The position numbers and the translations under genes were made by a program. Below are positions 17,201-24,526 of a DNA stretch of 64,000 nucleotides, piece by piece. How positions within the stretch are numbered: position 1 is the first letter of the stretch; each line of letters begins with the position of its first letter. Below the pieces are notes generated by a model. That model was not told the DNA's origin and searched no databases. It worked only from the letters and a program-made list of their open reading frames with translations. This stretch comes from Deltaproteobacteria bacterium (lineage in GTDB: Bacteria; Myxococcota_A; Polyangia; Polyangiales; Ga0077539): NCBI GenBank assembly GCA_016218725.1, contig JACRDB010000088.1:1-64000 (forward strand). The letters run 5' to 3'.

Positions 17201-17573
17201 GGATGTCCCGAGGGAGCTGCGTGAGCGTGCGGTTCACCCGGTCCCGCACCTCCTGGGCGGCCACCGCGGTGTCCTTGTCCAGGTCGAAGCGGGCCAGCAC
17301 CACCGAGAGCCCCTCGTAGGAGTTGGACCGCAGCTCGTCCAGGCCGGAGATGGAGTTGACGCTCTCCTCCAGCTTGTCCGAGACCTCGGTCTCCACCTGC
17401 TCGGGAGAGGCCCCGGGGTACACCGTGGTGACCACCACCACCGGGAAATCAATGTTGGGGAAGCGGTCCACGCCGATGCCCTTCAAGCTGGCGGACCCCA
17501 CCACCACCAGCGTGAGAATGAGCACCCAGGTGAACACCGGCCGACGAACACAGACCGCCGCGAGCCATTGCAT
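14271..17573 (-). CDS. RND efflux pump inner-membrane subunit (HAE-1/AcrB type)
   Basis: 1100 residues, a full-length hydrophobe/amphiphile RND transporter. The amino terminus MQWLAAVCVRRPVFTWVL is typical. TM4 carries the proton-relay pair in VGIVIDDAIVVLENIFRF (about residue 400), and TM10 has the conserved Lys in LFGIVKKNSILQVDHMRD. A 50-residue insertion rich in Pro and acidic residues (about 505-550) sits in the central cytoplasmic region. It pumps drugs, lipophilic compounds or metabolites from the inner membrane or periplasm with a periplasmic adaptor and an outer-membrane channel. The adaptor gene is 25 bp upstream. The nearest TolC-type gene (26467) is 9 kb away and separately transcribed. 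Confidence 0.97.
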   Translation of the reverse strand: MQWLAAVCVRRPVFTWVLILTLVVVGSASLKGIGVDRFPNIDFPVVVVTTVYPGASPEQVETEVSDKLEESVNSISGLDELRSNSYEGLSVVLARFDLDKDTAVAAQEVRDRVNRTLTQLPRDIQQPRVERMDPDAAPVLLAAIRGPRSMRETTEFATRRVRRSLESLNGVGGVLVLGGRARQINLVVDPARLQSYGLTVVDLQRTLATQNVEVPGGSVEQGDRNLTLRVQGRVESVAELNDLVLTSRGGLPVRVRDVGTAVDSEAEPSSVASLNGQDVVILAVRKQSGTNTLAVIDSLKERIRELRPTLPPGYTIEIVRDEGEFIRNAIDAVEEHLILGAFLAALVVLLFLWNGRSTLIAALAIPTSIVSTFALIKALGLTLNVLTLLALTLSVGIVIDDAIVVLENIFRFIEEKGMAPRRAAILATREIGLAVLATTLSLIAVFLPVAFMGGIVGRFMKSFGFTMSFSIAISLLVSFTLTPMLSSRWLKPGGGAHPKRGLRDEPEEAPVALDAEWVDPPPEPRIQEKSAYRSWRVGLRELPEGYDAHSGSRGLYGVVERAYMKLLALAMGHRVVVAAAMLLTFLSVFPLAKTVAKNFLPLDDESRFEVILRAPEGTSLLQTRVIAERMAREVRELPGVHHTVTTVGSPPGDPSGRGPNQATIYVALVPPTRRALDQLGLMTQVRAELLPRHRAERLRVLVAPVNVFGGGGADSAAIQYVLRGPDLARLAGYAEGILQAVRQVPGVVDADTTLVVGKPELLVRIDRARAADLGVSALDLANTLRMLVGGMQVTTYNEGGEQYEVWARAGEGFRNRVPAIEQVTVPTNQPGRSVRLADIVTIREATGPSSIQRVARQRQVTIYCNVTRGTSEAAIIQRFHEAREAQHMLPGFSAELAGRSKELGRAGQNFAIAFLLSLAFMYLVLAAQFESWIHPVTILIALPLSVPFALFSLVALRQSLNIFSTLGILVLFGIVKKNSILQVDHMRDLRRRGLCRADAIMLGNRDRLRPILMTTVAFVAGMIPLAVSTGAGSGTNKAMSSVVIGGQTLSLLLTLIATPTVYSFFDDLAHSRRVAAVGRGLSWPFRALDSLFRGAPDPAE

Positions 17574-17598
17574 CGCCGTCGTCTCCTGTACGAGACCC

Positions 17599-18810
17599 TT
17601 ACGGGGTCTGTGAGAGGTCCTGCACCCGGGCGCCGTCCGACAGCCGGTCCAGGTTGTCTACCAGCACCCGCTCCCCGGCGTTGACGCCGCGCTCCAGCAC
17701 CACGTCGTTGTCCAGGCGCTCGGCCACGGAGACCACCCGCTCCGAGGCCCGGCCCTGCTCCAGCACGAACACCCGGCTGGAGCCCGCCTCGGACACCACG
17801 GCCCGCTGCGGCACCAGCACCGCCTGGCGGCGCTGCCCGAGGTCCACCCGGGCCGTGGCGAAGAGCCCCGGGCGCAGGACCCCGCCCTCGTTGGGCACCA
17901 GCGCCTCGGCCACCAGCGAGCGCGTGTCCGTGCGCACCGCCGCGGAGATGTACCGAATGGTCCCGCGGAACACCCGGTCCGGGAAGGCGTCCACCCGGAG
18001 CTCCACCGCCTGGTTCGTGCGCACGAAGGCGATGCGCTCCTGGGCGATCTGTAGCTCCATGCGCAGGGGGTTCACCTTCACCAGCACCACCACCGCCCGC
18101 TGGGGGGTGACGTACTCCCCGACGTTGGCGCTGCGCTCGGCCACCTCGCCCGCGAAGGGCGCCCGCACGATGGAGTCCCCCACGGCGCGGTTGGCCTGGT
18201 CCACGGCCACCCGGGCCTGCTGGTACCCGTGCCAGGCGCCCCGTACGTTGTTCAGCGCGGCCTGGTACTGCTCCCGGGCGGCCGTGGCCTGGGCCCTGGC
18301 GCGCTGGAGCTCCTGGTCGCTCAGGGCCCCGGTGCCCGCGAGCTGCTGGGACCGGCGCAGGGCGTCCTCGGCGAGGTCCCGGTTGGCGCGGGCGGCGCGC
18401 ACTTCCGCCGTGGCCTCGGGGTCAAAGGGCCCGGTCCCGTCGGTGATCCCGAGGCGGGCCCGGGCCTGGGCCAGCATGGCCGCGGCGCTGGCCGCGTTGG
18501 AGCGGTAGTCCACGTCCCGCAGGCGCAGGAGCGGCGCCCCCGCCGCCACCTGCGAGCCCCGCTCGACAAAGACCTCCATCACCCTCCCGGCCACGATGGG
18601 CGTCACCGCGGACTGCTGGTCGGGCACCAGGGTGCCCGTGGCCGCCAGGGTCAGGGGGAGCTCCCGGGCCGTGGCCAGCGCCGAGTGGGCCCGCACCGGA
18701 GCCCCCGCCTCGGAGCCCCCGCCGGGCGCCGAGCTCCCCTCCGCCGGGCGGCGGCAACCCGCCGCCCAGAGGCACAACAACACCAGGAGAAACACTCGGC
18801 TCTTTTGCAT
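17599..18810 (-). CDS. RND efflux periplasmic adaptor (membrane fusion protein)
   Basis: 403 residues. MQKSRVFLLVLLCLWAAGC gives a lipobox with Cys 19, so the adaptor is lipid-anchored in the inner membrane. The HlyD-like order is clear: a lipoyl half-motif (TPIVAGRVMEVFVERGSQVAAGAPLLRLRD split at the turn), an alpha-hairpin (about 110-200), the second lipoyl half (DSIVRAPFAGEVAERSANVGEYVTP), a beta-barrel and a membrane-proximal domain. It links the RND pump at 14271-17573 to an outer-membrane channel. The start is at 18810, with TACGGT nine nt upstream, predicting a leaderless mRNA for the two-gene operon. Confidence 0.95.
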   Translation of the reverse strand: MQKSRVFLLVLLCLWAAGCRRPAEGSSAPGGGSEAGAPVRAHSALATARELPLTLAATGTLVPDQQSAVTPIVAGRVMEVFVERGSQVAAGAPLLRLRDVDYRSNAASAAAMLAQARARLGITDGTGPFDPEATAEVRAARANRDLAEDALRRSQQLAGTGALSDQELQRARAQATAAREQYQAALNNVRGAWHGYQQARVAVDQANRAVGDSIVRAPFAGEVAERSANVGEYVTPQRAVVVLVKVNPLRMELQIAQERIAFVRTNQAVELRVDAFPDRVFRGTIRYISAAVRTDTRSLVAEALVPNEGGVLRPGLFATARVDLGQRRQAVLVPQRAVVSEAGSSRVFVLEQGRASERVVSVAERLDNDVVLERGVNAGERVLVDNLDRLSDGARVQDLSQTP

Positions 18811-18819
18811 GGACGCCTT

Positions 18820-18848
18820 ACCGTAGGGGACTCCGCGTCCCCTGGACA
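18820..18848 (-). promoter_or_regulatory. Promoter of the RND operon with a palindrome filling the -35/-10 spacer
   Basis: On the minus strand: TGTCCA (18848-18843), a 17-bp spacer, then TACGGT (18825-18820), then 9 nt to the ATG. The spacer is an inverted repeat, GGGGAC-GCGGA-GTCCCC (18842-18826). An operator in this position suits a repressor or a MerR-type DNA-distorting activator. No MerR, TetR or MarR gene is adjacent. Confidence 0.5.
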
Positions 18849-18880
18849 GGGCGCGTCGCCGGGAAACGGCAACGGCGCCC
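18849..18880 (-). terminator. Hairpin between the carboxypeptidase and RND adaptor genes
   Basis: GGGCGC (18849-18854) pairs with GCGCCC (18875-18880), and GCCG with CGGC inside, around a short GGAAA loop. It lies downstream of the M32 gene stop and upstream of the RND promoter, so it could end the carboxypeptidase transcript. Confidence 0.4.
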
Positions 18881-18922
18881 CCGTGAGATGCCTTGAGGCC
18901 CCCAGGCGGTCCGGCGAAAGCG

Positions 18923-20464
18923 CTACGCCTCGGAGAGGTAACGGCTCTCCAGGTGGCGCTTGAAGTCCTCGGTGCCCAACGTGCGCCCGGTGGCCCTCAC
19001 CAGGAGCTCGTCGGTCGAGAGCTGGGACCCCTGGGACCACACCCGGTCCCGGAGCCACTGCCCAAGGGGCTCGAAATCCCCCCCGGCGATGGACCCCCCG
19101 AGCCCCGAGAGCTCCCTCCGGGCCGCCGCGAAGAGCTGCGCCGCCGTGAGGGCCCCGAGCGTATAGGTAGGGAAATATCCGATAAGCCCCGCGGGCCAGT
19201 GGACGTCCTGCATGCAGCCGTTGGTGTAGTTGCCCTCGGTGCGCAGGCCGAGGAGGGCGGTCATGGCGGCGTCCCAGGCCTCGGGGATGTCCCTCACCTG
19301 GAGCTTGTTCTCGACGAGGGCCTGCTCGATCTCGAAGCGCAGGATCACGTGGCAGGGGTAGGTGACCTCGTCGGCGTCCACGCGGATGTAGCCCGGGCGC
19401 ACGCGGGTGTAGAGCCGGTGGAGGTTTTCCGCGGTGAAGGCCTGCGGCATGCGCGCCGCGGCCTCGGGGAAGGCCTGGGCGATCAGCGGCGCGGCGAAGG
19501 TCATGAAGTCCCGGCTGCGGGAGACCTGCATCTCCTGGAGGAGGGACTGGCTCTCATGGACGCTCATGCTCCGGGCGCGGCCCACGGGCTGGTCCAGCCA
19601 GGCGCCCGGGAGGTTCTGCTCGTAGCGGGCGTGGCCGGTCTCGTGCAGGACGCCCATGAAGGCCTTGACGAAGTCCTTCTCGTCGTAGCGGGTGGTGATG
19701 CGCACGTCCCGGGGCACGCCGCCGCAGAAGGGGTGGTGGCTCACGTCCAGGCGGCCGTGGTTGAAGTCAAAGCCCACCTTTGCCATCACCGCGAGGCCCA
19801 GGGCCCGTTGCTGCGCGACGGGGAAGGGCCCCTCGGGCTCCAGCGGCGCGCGGCTCTTCTGCCGTTCGAGGATGGCCGGGAGCACCGACGGGAGGTAAGC
19901 CCGGAGGTCGCCGAAGAGGGAGTCAATGGCGCGGGCGCGGGCCCCGGGCTCGTAGCCGTCAAGGAGGGCGTCGTAGGGGCCCAGGCCCAGGCGCTCGGCG
20001 AGGCACCGGGCGACCTCGCGCTTGCGGTCGACCACCTCGGCGAGGAGCGGGCGGAAGCTCTCCCAGTCGTTCTGACCCCGGAGCTTGCGCCAGGCCTGCT
20101 CCGAGCGGCTCTCGGCCCGGGAGCTGGCCTCGACGAGGGCGGCGGGCAGGCAGGTCTCGCGCACCCAGAGCCTGCGGCTCTCGCGCACGTTGGCGCGTTC
20201 CCAGGGGCCGAGGGCCCCGCGCTCTCCCTCCTCCTCCGCGCGGGCCAGGAGCTCCCCCAGGGAGGGGTCCGTGGCGAGCTCGTGGGCGAGCACCCGGAGC
20301 GTGGCCACGGCCTCGGCGCGGGAGGGGCCGCCGCCTTCGGGCATCATGGCGGCCTCGTCCCAGCTCACGATGGCCTCCACATGGCCAAGGTGGCTCAGGC
20401 GTCGGTGGTGGGCGGCGAGCTTCTGGTAGTGCGGTGCTTCCGGGGTCATCGGGCTGGTTCCCAT
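18923..20464 (-). CDS. M32-family metallocarboxypeptidase (carboxypeptidase Taq type)
   Basis: 513 residues, the usual size of M32 enzymes. The zinc motif is LHETGHARYEQNLP near residue 270 (HExxH), with other family blocks: SMSVHESQSLLQEMQVSRS, HHPFCGGVPRDVRITTRY and ALLGLRTEGNYTNGCMQDVHW. It removes C-terminal residues from peptides in the cytoplasm and forms a saddle-shaped dimer. The ATG at 20464 is the longest start. An ATG at 20449 (MTPEAPHYQKL) has a TATGGG hexamer 10 nt upstream and matches the usual family start better, so I suspect it is the true one. Confidence 0.95.
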   Translation of the reverse strand: MGTSPMTPEAPHYQKLAAHHRRLSHLGHVEAIVSWDEAAMMPEGGGPSRAEAVATLRVLAHELATDPSLGELLARAEEEGERGALGPWERANVRESRRLWVRETCLPAALVEASSRAESRSEQAWRKLRGQNDWESFRPLLAEVVDRKREVARCLAERLGLGPYDALLDGYEPGARARAIDSLFGDLRAYLPSVLPAILERQKSRAPLEPEGPFPVAQQRALGLAVMAKVGFDFNHGRLDVSHHPFCGGVPRDVRITTRYDEKDFVKAFMGVLHETGHARYEQNLPGAWLDQPVGRARSMSVHESQSLLQEMQVSRSRDFMTFAAPLIAQAFPEAAARMPQAFTAENLHRLYTRVRPGYIRVDADEVTYPCHVILRFEIEQALVENKLQVRDIPEAWDAAMTALLGLRTEGNYTNGCMQDVHWPAGLIGYFPTYTLGALTAAQLFAAARRELSGLGGSIAGGDFEPLGQWLRDRVWSQGSQLSTDELLVRATGRTLGTEDFKRHLESRYLSEA

Positions 20465-20765
20465 AGCGCGCCCGAGGTGTCTGGGGAAGAACCCGCCAGA
20501 GGTCCCGCGGTGTCCGCCGGAGGGCGTAGGGGTGACCCAGGGAGGCTCCAGCGGCGTCCTCGCCGGGTGCTATCGGGAGGGGGAGTAGTCCCGAGCGGGT
20601 GTCCGGGAGGGAGACCCACGGAGGGGTGCAGGGTCCCTCGGGCGTCCGGACCGGACGTGGGGGGAGGCGTTGCTGGAGGTGAGGGCACGCAACCTGGACG
20701 CCGGACCCCGCGATAACCCTCCGCGCGGCGGGAGGAAGGTCCCGAAGCGCACCCAGGAGGTCGCC
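20465..20765. other. Divergent intergenic region
   Basis: 301 bp between the M32 peptidase and the hypothetical gene at 20766. It holds a TGC-TATCGG element at 20568-20576, a GATAAC at about 20712, and the AGGAGG ribosome site at 20755-20760. I see no RNA gene, repeat array or small ORF I can support. Confidence 0.6.
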
Positions 20766-21620
20766 ATGAAGAGCCATGATCGCAGCGAGGTCACCCGGGA
20801 CGCCCGGTGCGTGGAGATGCCAGCCGCCGTCGACCCCGGGGAGGACGACGGGGAGGGCGCGCGACGCGCCCGGACGGAGCGCCACCTGGCGCAAGCCGCG
20901 GCGGTGGCCGCGGAGGAGGTCCAGGTGGCCCGGATGGACCCGGGGGTGATGTGGGCCAACGTGCGCTTCGCGATGGCCAACCTCGGCGTGACGAAGGAAG
21001 AGGTCCAGAGGGCGCTCCCGGCGGTCCCCGTGGACGAGGTCTTCGAGCTCCCCTCGCTGGCCCTGACCCTCCTGGCGGTGTGCGGGAGCGTGCGGCGGCC
21101 GGTGAGCACGGGCGAGGTCCAGCGGAGGCTCGAACGGGTGGGGCCGCTGCGGGCGAGGGTGCTGTCCATGGCCGAGGTGCTGGTCGCCCAGGGCTACCTG
21201 GACCACGGGGAGGTGGCGCGGATCCGGGCGGGGACCGGGCGCTACGACATGGCGATGGACGCGGTGCAGCTCGCGATGCTGTTCCGTGAGCACCGGGCGG
21301 GCCTGGAGGGGCTGCACCCCTTCCGCGCCGAGGACCTGGCGACGCTCTACGAGGACGGGGCGTGGCTGGTGGACCACCTGACGCCCGCCCGCACCCGGCG
21401 GGTGCAGGACCCCGTCAGGGACCCGGCGAGGGACACGCGGGACCGGCTCTGGACGCTGCTCCTGGCGCGCTACGACTGGCTGCGGCGCGTGGCGTACTAC
21501 TTCCACGGCGAGGCCTTCGAGGCGAGGGTGCCGAGGCTCCAGTCGATGGTGCCAGGTCCGGCGGCGCGGAGGGACAAGACCGAGGAGGCGAAGGGCGGCG
21601 GCCCGCCGGCGGGGCCGTAG
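20766..21620 (+). CDS. Hypothetical cytoplasmic protein
   Basis: 284 residues. The start is fixed by AGGAGG at 20755-20760, 5 nt before the ATG; the longer open frame from 20670 is not needed. The sequence is charged and helical. About residues 55-160 (VMWANVRFAMANLGVTKEEVQRAL, then RPVSTGEVQRRLERVGPLRARVLSMAEVLVAQGYLDHGE) look like tandem helical or winged-helix modules. It then has YYFHGEAFEARVP and an unstructured tail ending GGGPPAGP. No signal peptide. I do not recognise a family. The SOD/ABC operon starts 110 bp downstream and has its own TACCCT element, so joint transcription is possible but not shown. Confidence 0.75.
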   Translation: MKSHDRSEVTRDARCVEMPAAVDPGEDDGEGARRARTERHLAQAAAVAAEEVQVARMDPGVMWANVRFAMANLGVTKEEVQRALPAVPVDEVFELPSLALTLLAVCGSVRRPVSTGEVQRRLERVGPLRARVLSMAEVLVAQGYLDHGEVARIRAGTGRYDMAMDAVQLAMLFREHRAGLEGLHPFRAEDLATLYEDGAWLVDHLTPARTRRVQDPVRDPARDTRDRLWTLLLARYDWLRRVAYYFHGEAFEARVPRLQSMVPGPAARRDKTEEAKGGGPPAGP

Positions 21621-21666
21621 GGGGCGCCGCCCTTCGACGGCGTGAGAGCTCCGGTGGGAACGGTGC

Positions 21667-21672
21667 TACCCT
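21667..21672 (+). promoter_or_regulatory. Candidate -10 (TGC-TACCCT) of the SOD/ABC operon
   Basis: TACCCT preceded by TGC, 58 nt before the ATG at 21731. It is the only good AT-containing hexamer in the 110-bp gap after the previous gene. Confidence 0.35.
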
Positions 21673-21730
21673 CACCTCCCTTGCGCCCGTCGCTTCGCGC
21701 TCGCGCGGCAACACCTCGGAGACAGCACCC

Positions 21731-22474
21731 ATGAGCGAAGACACCATCGACCGGCGCTCCTTCGGCGCGGGCCTCGCCACGGCGGTCGCCGCCGCCGCGC
21801 TCCTGCGCGACCGAGAGGCCGAGGCGCAGCCTCGCCCGTCGCCCGCGCTCGCGCCGACGCCGCCCGAGCGACCCGTGGCGCCGCTGCCCTTCCCCGCGGG
21901 GGGCCTCCAGGGCTTGTCCGAGCGGCTCCTGCGCTCGCACCACGAGAACAACTACGCGGGCGCCGTGCGGAAGCTCAACGAGATCCGCCGCCAGCTCGCC
22001 GCCGCGGACCCCGAGCAGGCCGGCGGGTACTGGAGCCTCTACGGCTCCCTCAAGGCCGCCGAGCTCGCCGCGCGCAACAGCGCGCTCCTGCACGAGCTGT
22101 ACTTCGCCAACCTGGGCCCGCCCCCGGCGGGGGACGCCGGCGTCGCGCTCCCCGCGATCCTCGGGGCGCTCGTCGCCGCCCGCTTCGGGTCCCTGGAGCG
22201 GCTCCAGGCCCTCCTTCGCGGGGCGGCCAAGGCGTCCAACGGCTGGGTGGTGCTCGTCACGGACCCGGCCTCGCGCACGCTGGAGGTCGTGCAGACCGAG
22301 GGCCACGCCTTCGGGGCCTGGGAGGCGTCGCCCCTCCTGGTGCTGGACCTCTACGAGCACGCCTACGCCCTGGACTTCGGCGCGGACAAGGGCGCGTACT
22401 TCACCGCGGTGTGGCGCAACGTCCGCTGGGACGAGGTCCATCGCCGCGCGACCCAGGCGCTCGGGAGGCTGTAA
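21731..22474 (+). CDS. Exported Fe/Mn superoxide dismutase homologue (Tat signal)
   Basis: 247 residues. The N-terminus DRRSFGAGLATAVAAAALL is a twin-arginine signal, followed by a Pro-rich linker to about residue 60. The rest aligns with Fe/Mn superoxide dismutases: LSERLLRSHHENNYAGAV (first His ligand), NSALLHELYFANLGP (second His), LLVLDLYEHAYALDF (Asp and His ligands) and AVWRNVRWDEVHRRA. All four metal ligands appear present. However, the segments around them differ from housekeeping SODs (the usual NHTFYW block is LHELYF), so activity is likely but not certain. Its TAA overlaps the ATG of the ABC ATPase gene by 1 nt, the first junction of a coupled four-gene operon. Confidence 0.85.
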   Translation: MSEDTIDRRSFGAGLATAVAAAALLRDREAEAQPRPSPALAPTPPERPVAPLPFPAGGLQGLSERLLRSHHENNYAGAVRKLNEIRRQLAAADPEQAGGYWSLYGSLKAAELAARNSALLHELYFANLGPPPAGDAGVALPAILGALVAARFGSLERLQALLRGAAKASNGWVVLVTDPASRTLEVVQTEGHAFGAWEASPLLVLDLYEHAYALDFGADKGAYFTAVWRNVRWDEVHRRATQALGRL

Positions 22475-23220
22475 TGGGCGTCGCGGGCGCCGCGGTCGAG
22501 GCGCGGGGCCTGCGCCTCGTCCGCGACGGGCGTCGCGTGCTCGACGGGGTGGACTTCGAGGTGTTCCCCGGCGAGGTGCTCGCGGTCATCGGCCCGAACG
22601 GCGCGGGCAAGACCACGCTCCTGGAGTGCCTCGTGGGGCTGCGGCGCCCGGACGCGGGCTCCGTGCGCCATGGCGGGCGCGCGCTCCAGGCCCTCGGGGA
22701 CTTCGCCCGGGTGTTCGCGTTCATGCCCGACGACGCACCGCCCCCGGCGGAGGTCTCCGTCGCGACGCTCCTGGCTCACGCGCGGCGCTGCGGCGAGGCG
22801 CCCCCGGCGCTGGCCGCGGAGCTCACGGACCGCCTGGGGCTCCGGCCCCTGGTCGGCGCCAGGGCCGGGGAGCTGTCCCGCGGGGAGCGCCGCCGCGTGG
22901 CGCTCTTCCTGGCCCTGGCCCTGGAGCGGCCCGTGGTCGTCCTGGACGAGCCCTTCGGGGCCTTTGATCCATTGCAGCTCCTGGACATCCTCGCGGTGGT
23001 CCGGGCGAGGGCCTCGGCGGGCCGCGCCGTCGTGGCGAGCGTCCACCAGATGACCGACGCAGAGAAGATCGCCGACCGCGTGCTCCTAATCTCCGCGGGC
23101 CGCGTCGTGGCCTTCGGGACCCGGGCCGAGCTCGGGCTCCGCGCGGGGCTGCCCGGGGCGCCCCTGGAGGAGACCTTCCTGGCCCTCCTGGGCGGCGGGG
23201 GCGCCGGTGCTCCAGCGTGA
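22474..23220 (+). CDS. ABC transporter ATP-binding protein
   Basis: 248 residues. Walker A GPNGAGKTT at 40-48, a shortened Q-loop region (VFAFMPDD), signature LSRGERRRVALF around 132, Walker B VVVLDEPFGAFD around 154, and the switch His in VASVHQMTDAEK. This is the CcmA/NosF-like class that pairs with ABC-2 permeases. The Q-loop glutamine seems replaced (FMPDDAPPP), a mild oddity. The start ATG overlaps the SOD stop by 1 nt and its 3' end overlaps the permease by 14 nt, so expression of the three is tightly linked. Confidence 0.93.
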   Translation: MGVAGAAVEARGLRLVRDGRRVLDGVDFEVFPGEVLAVIGPNGAGKTTLLECLVGLRRPDAGSVRHGGRALQALGDFARVFAFMPDDAPPPAEVSVATLLAHARRCGEAPPALAAELTDRLGLRPLVGARAGELSRGERRRVALFLALALERPVVVLDEPFGAFDPLQLLDILAVVRARASAGRAVVASVHQMTDAEKIADRVLLISAGRVVAFGTRAELGLRAGLPGAPLEETFLALLGGGGAGAPA

Positions 23221-24526
23221 GCTGGCCATCGCGCTCCGGGCCCGGGTGACCTGGCTCGTCGCGGCCCTCGGGGCGCTGCTCGTGGGCCACGGCTTCGTCC
23301 TCGCGGTGGACCTCTACACCGCAGGCTCGCGCTCCGTCGCGGACAGCGTGCTCATGGCCCGCGAGTTCGACCCCCTCGCGGGGGTGGTGCGCCCGACCCT
23401 GGGGGGGCTCTACCTGGCCGTGTCGCTCCTGGCGCCGCTGGTGGCCGCCAGGCCCGTCGCCGTGGAGAAGGAGCGTGGCTCCCTTGGGGCCCTGGTGCTC
23501 CAGGTCGGGTCCCCGTCGCGGGTGGTGCTCGCCAAGTTCCTGGCCTCCCTCGCGGCCCTGGCGCCGCTCTACGCGGGCGCCCTGGCGCCGTTGATCGTGT
23601 GGCGGGCCCTGGGGGGGCACCTCGCGCTGGCAGAGACCCTCACGGCGCTCACCGGGCACGCCCTCTACCTGGTGCTGGTGGCTGCCCTGGCCACCGCGGC
23701 GGCCTCGTGGACCGCGACGGTGGCGCAGGCGAGCACCCTGGCGATCGCCGTGGTGCTCGCCTCCTGGGCCATCGACGCCGCCGAGGGCTTCGCCGCCCTG
23801 GCCTGGCTCGGGCGCGCGGCGGACTGGTCCGTGACCACGCACCTGACGCCCTTCGAGCGCGGCACGCTCGCCCTGGGCGGCGTCGGGTGGTTCCTGGCGG
23901 GCGCCCTGGGGCTCCTCGCGCTGGCGCTCGTGGGCGCGCGCTTCGATATGCCACGCGGCAGGCGCGCGGCCTGGGCGCTCGCGGCCCTCGCGGGCTCCGC
24001 ATGCGCGCTGGCGGGGGCGTCCCGCGTGCGCCCGGCCTGGGACCTCACGGAGGCCCGCCGCGCGTCGCTCCCACCCGCCGCCGTGCGCGCCCTGCGCGCC
24101 CTGCGCGCGCCCATCGAGGTGGAGCTCTGGCTCGACCGCGACGACTCGCGGCGGCGCCAGGTCGAGTCCGACGTCCTGGCCAAGCTCCGCCTGGCGCGCC
24201 CGGACGTGGCGCTCACGGCGCCCCTCGACGACCGCGAGGCCCCCACCGAGGGCGACCGCGACGACGGCTACGGTCGGCTGGTGGTGCGCGTCGGCGGGCG
24301 CCAGACGGAGACGCGCTCGACGAGCCGTCGAGAGCTGATCACTCTCATCTTCGAGACCGCGGGGCAGCCGCTCCCGGACTGGTCTCAGCCGGTGTACCCG
24401 GGCTACCCTCGCGTGGTGGCGGGCGGCGCCCGGAGAGGGATGCTCGCGGTAGCCTATGGGGGCGTCCCCCTCGCGCTCCTCGCGCTCGGCCTGGCGGTGA
24501 CCCGCCCCAGAAGGAGACCGGTATGA
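23207..24526 (+). CDS. ABC-2 permease with GldG-like extracytoplasmic segment
   Basis: 439 residues from a GTG inside the ATPase gene. The first 260 residues have about six membrane helices with the ABC-2 look (PVAVEKERGSLGALVLQVGSPSRVVLAKFLASL is the conserved coupling region). A seventh hydrophobic stretch, AAWALAALAGSACALAGASR, leads to a soluble region of about 130 residues: LTEARRASLPPAAVRALRAL, then IEVELWLDRDDSRRRQVESDVLAKL. That resembles the start of GldG/ABC_transp_aux domains. A final helix (MLAVAYGGVPLALLALGLAV) ends the protein. With the ATPase it should form a gliding-motility- or Nos-like exporter of unknown cargo. Stop overlaps the next ATG by 4 nt. Confidence 0.88.
   Translation: MLQRELAIALRARVTWLVAALGALLVGHGFVLAVDLYTAGSRSVADSVLMAREFDPLAGVVRPTLGGLYLAVSLLAPLVAARPVAVEKERGSLGALVLQVGSPSRVVLAKFLASLAALAPLYAGALAPLIVWRALGGHLALAETLTALTGHALYLVLVAALATAAASWTATVAQASTLAIAVVLASWAIDAAEGFAALAWLGRAADWSVTTHLTPFERGTLALGGVGWFLAGALGLLALALVGARFDMPRGRRAAWALAALAGSACALAGASRVRPAWDLTEARRASLPPAAVRALRALRAPIEVELWLDRDDSRRRQVESDVLAKLRLARPDVALTAPLDDREAPTEGDRDDGYGRLVVRVGGRQTETRSTSRRELITLIFETAGQPLPDWSQPVYPGYPRVVAGGARRGMLAVAYGGVPLALLALGLAVTRPRRRPV

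Noticed and set aside
14619..17684. 1000-residue open frame antisense to the RND pump
   Set aside because: His/Arg/Gln/Gly-rich antisense shadow typical of high-GC DNA; the RND pump on the other strand has clear motifs.
18820..18880. Riboswitch or attenuator upstream of the RND adaptor
   Set aside because: The -10 lies 9 nt before the ATG, so the stems are upstream of the predicted transcript, and no riboswitch consensus is seen.
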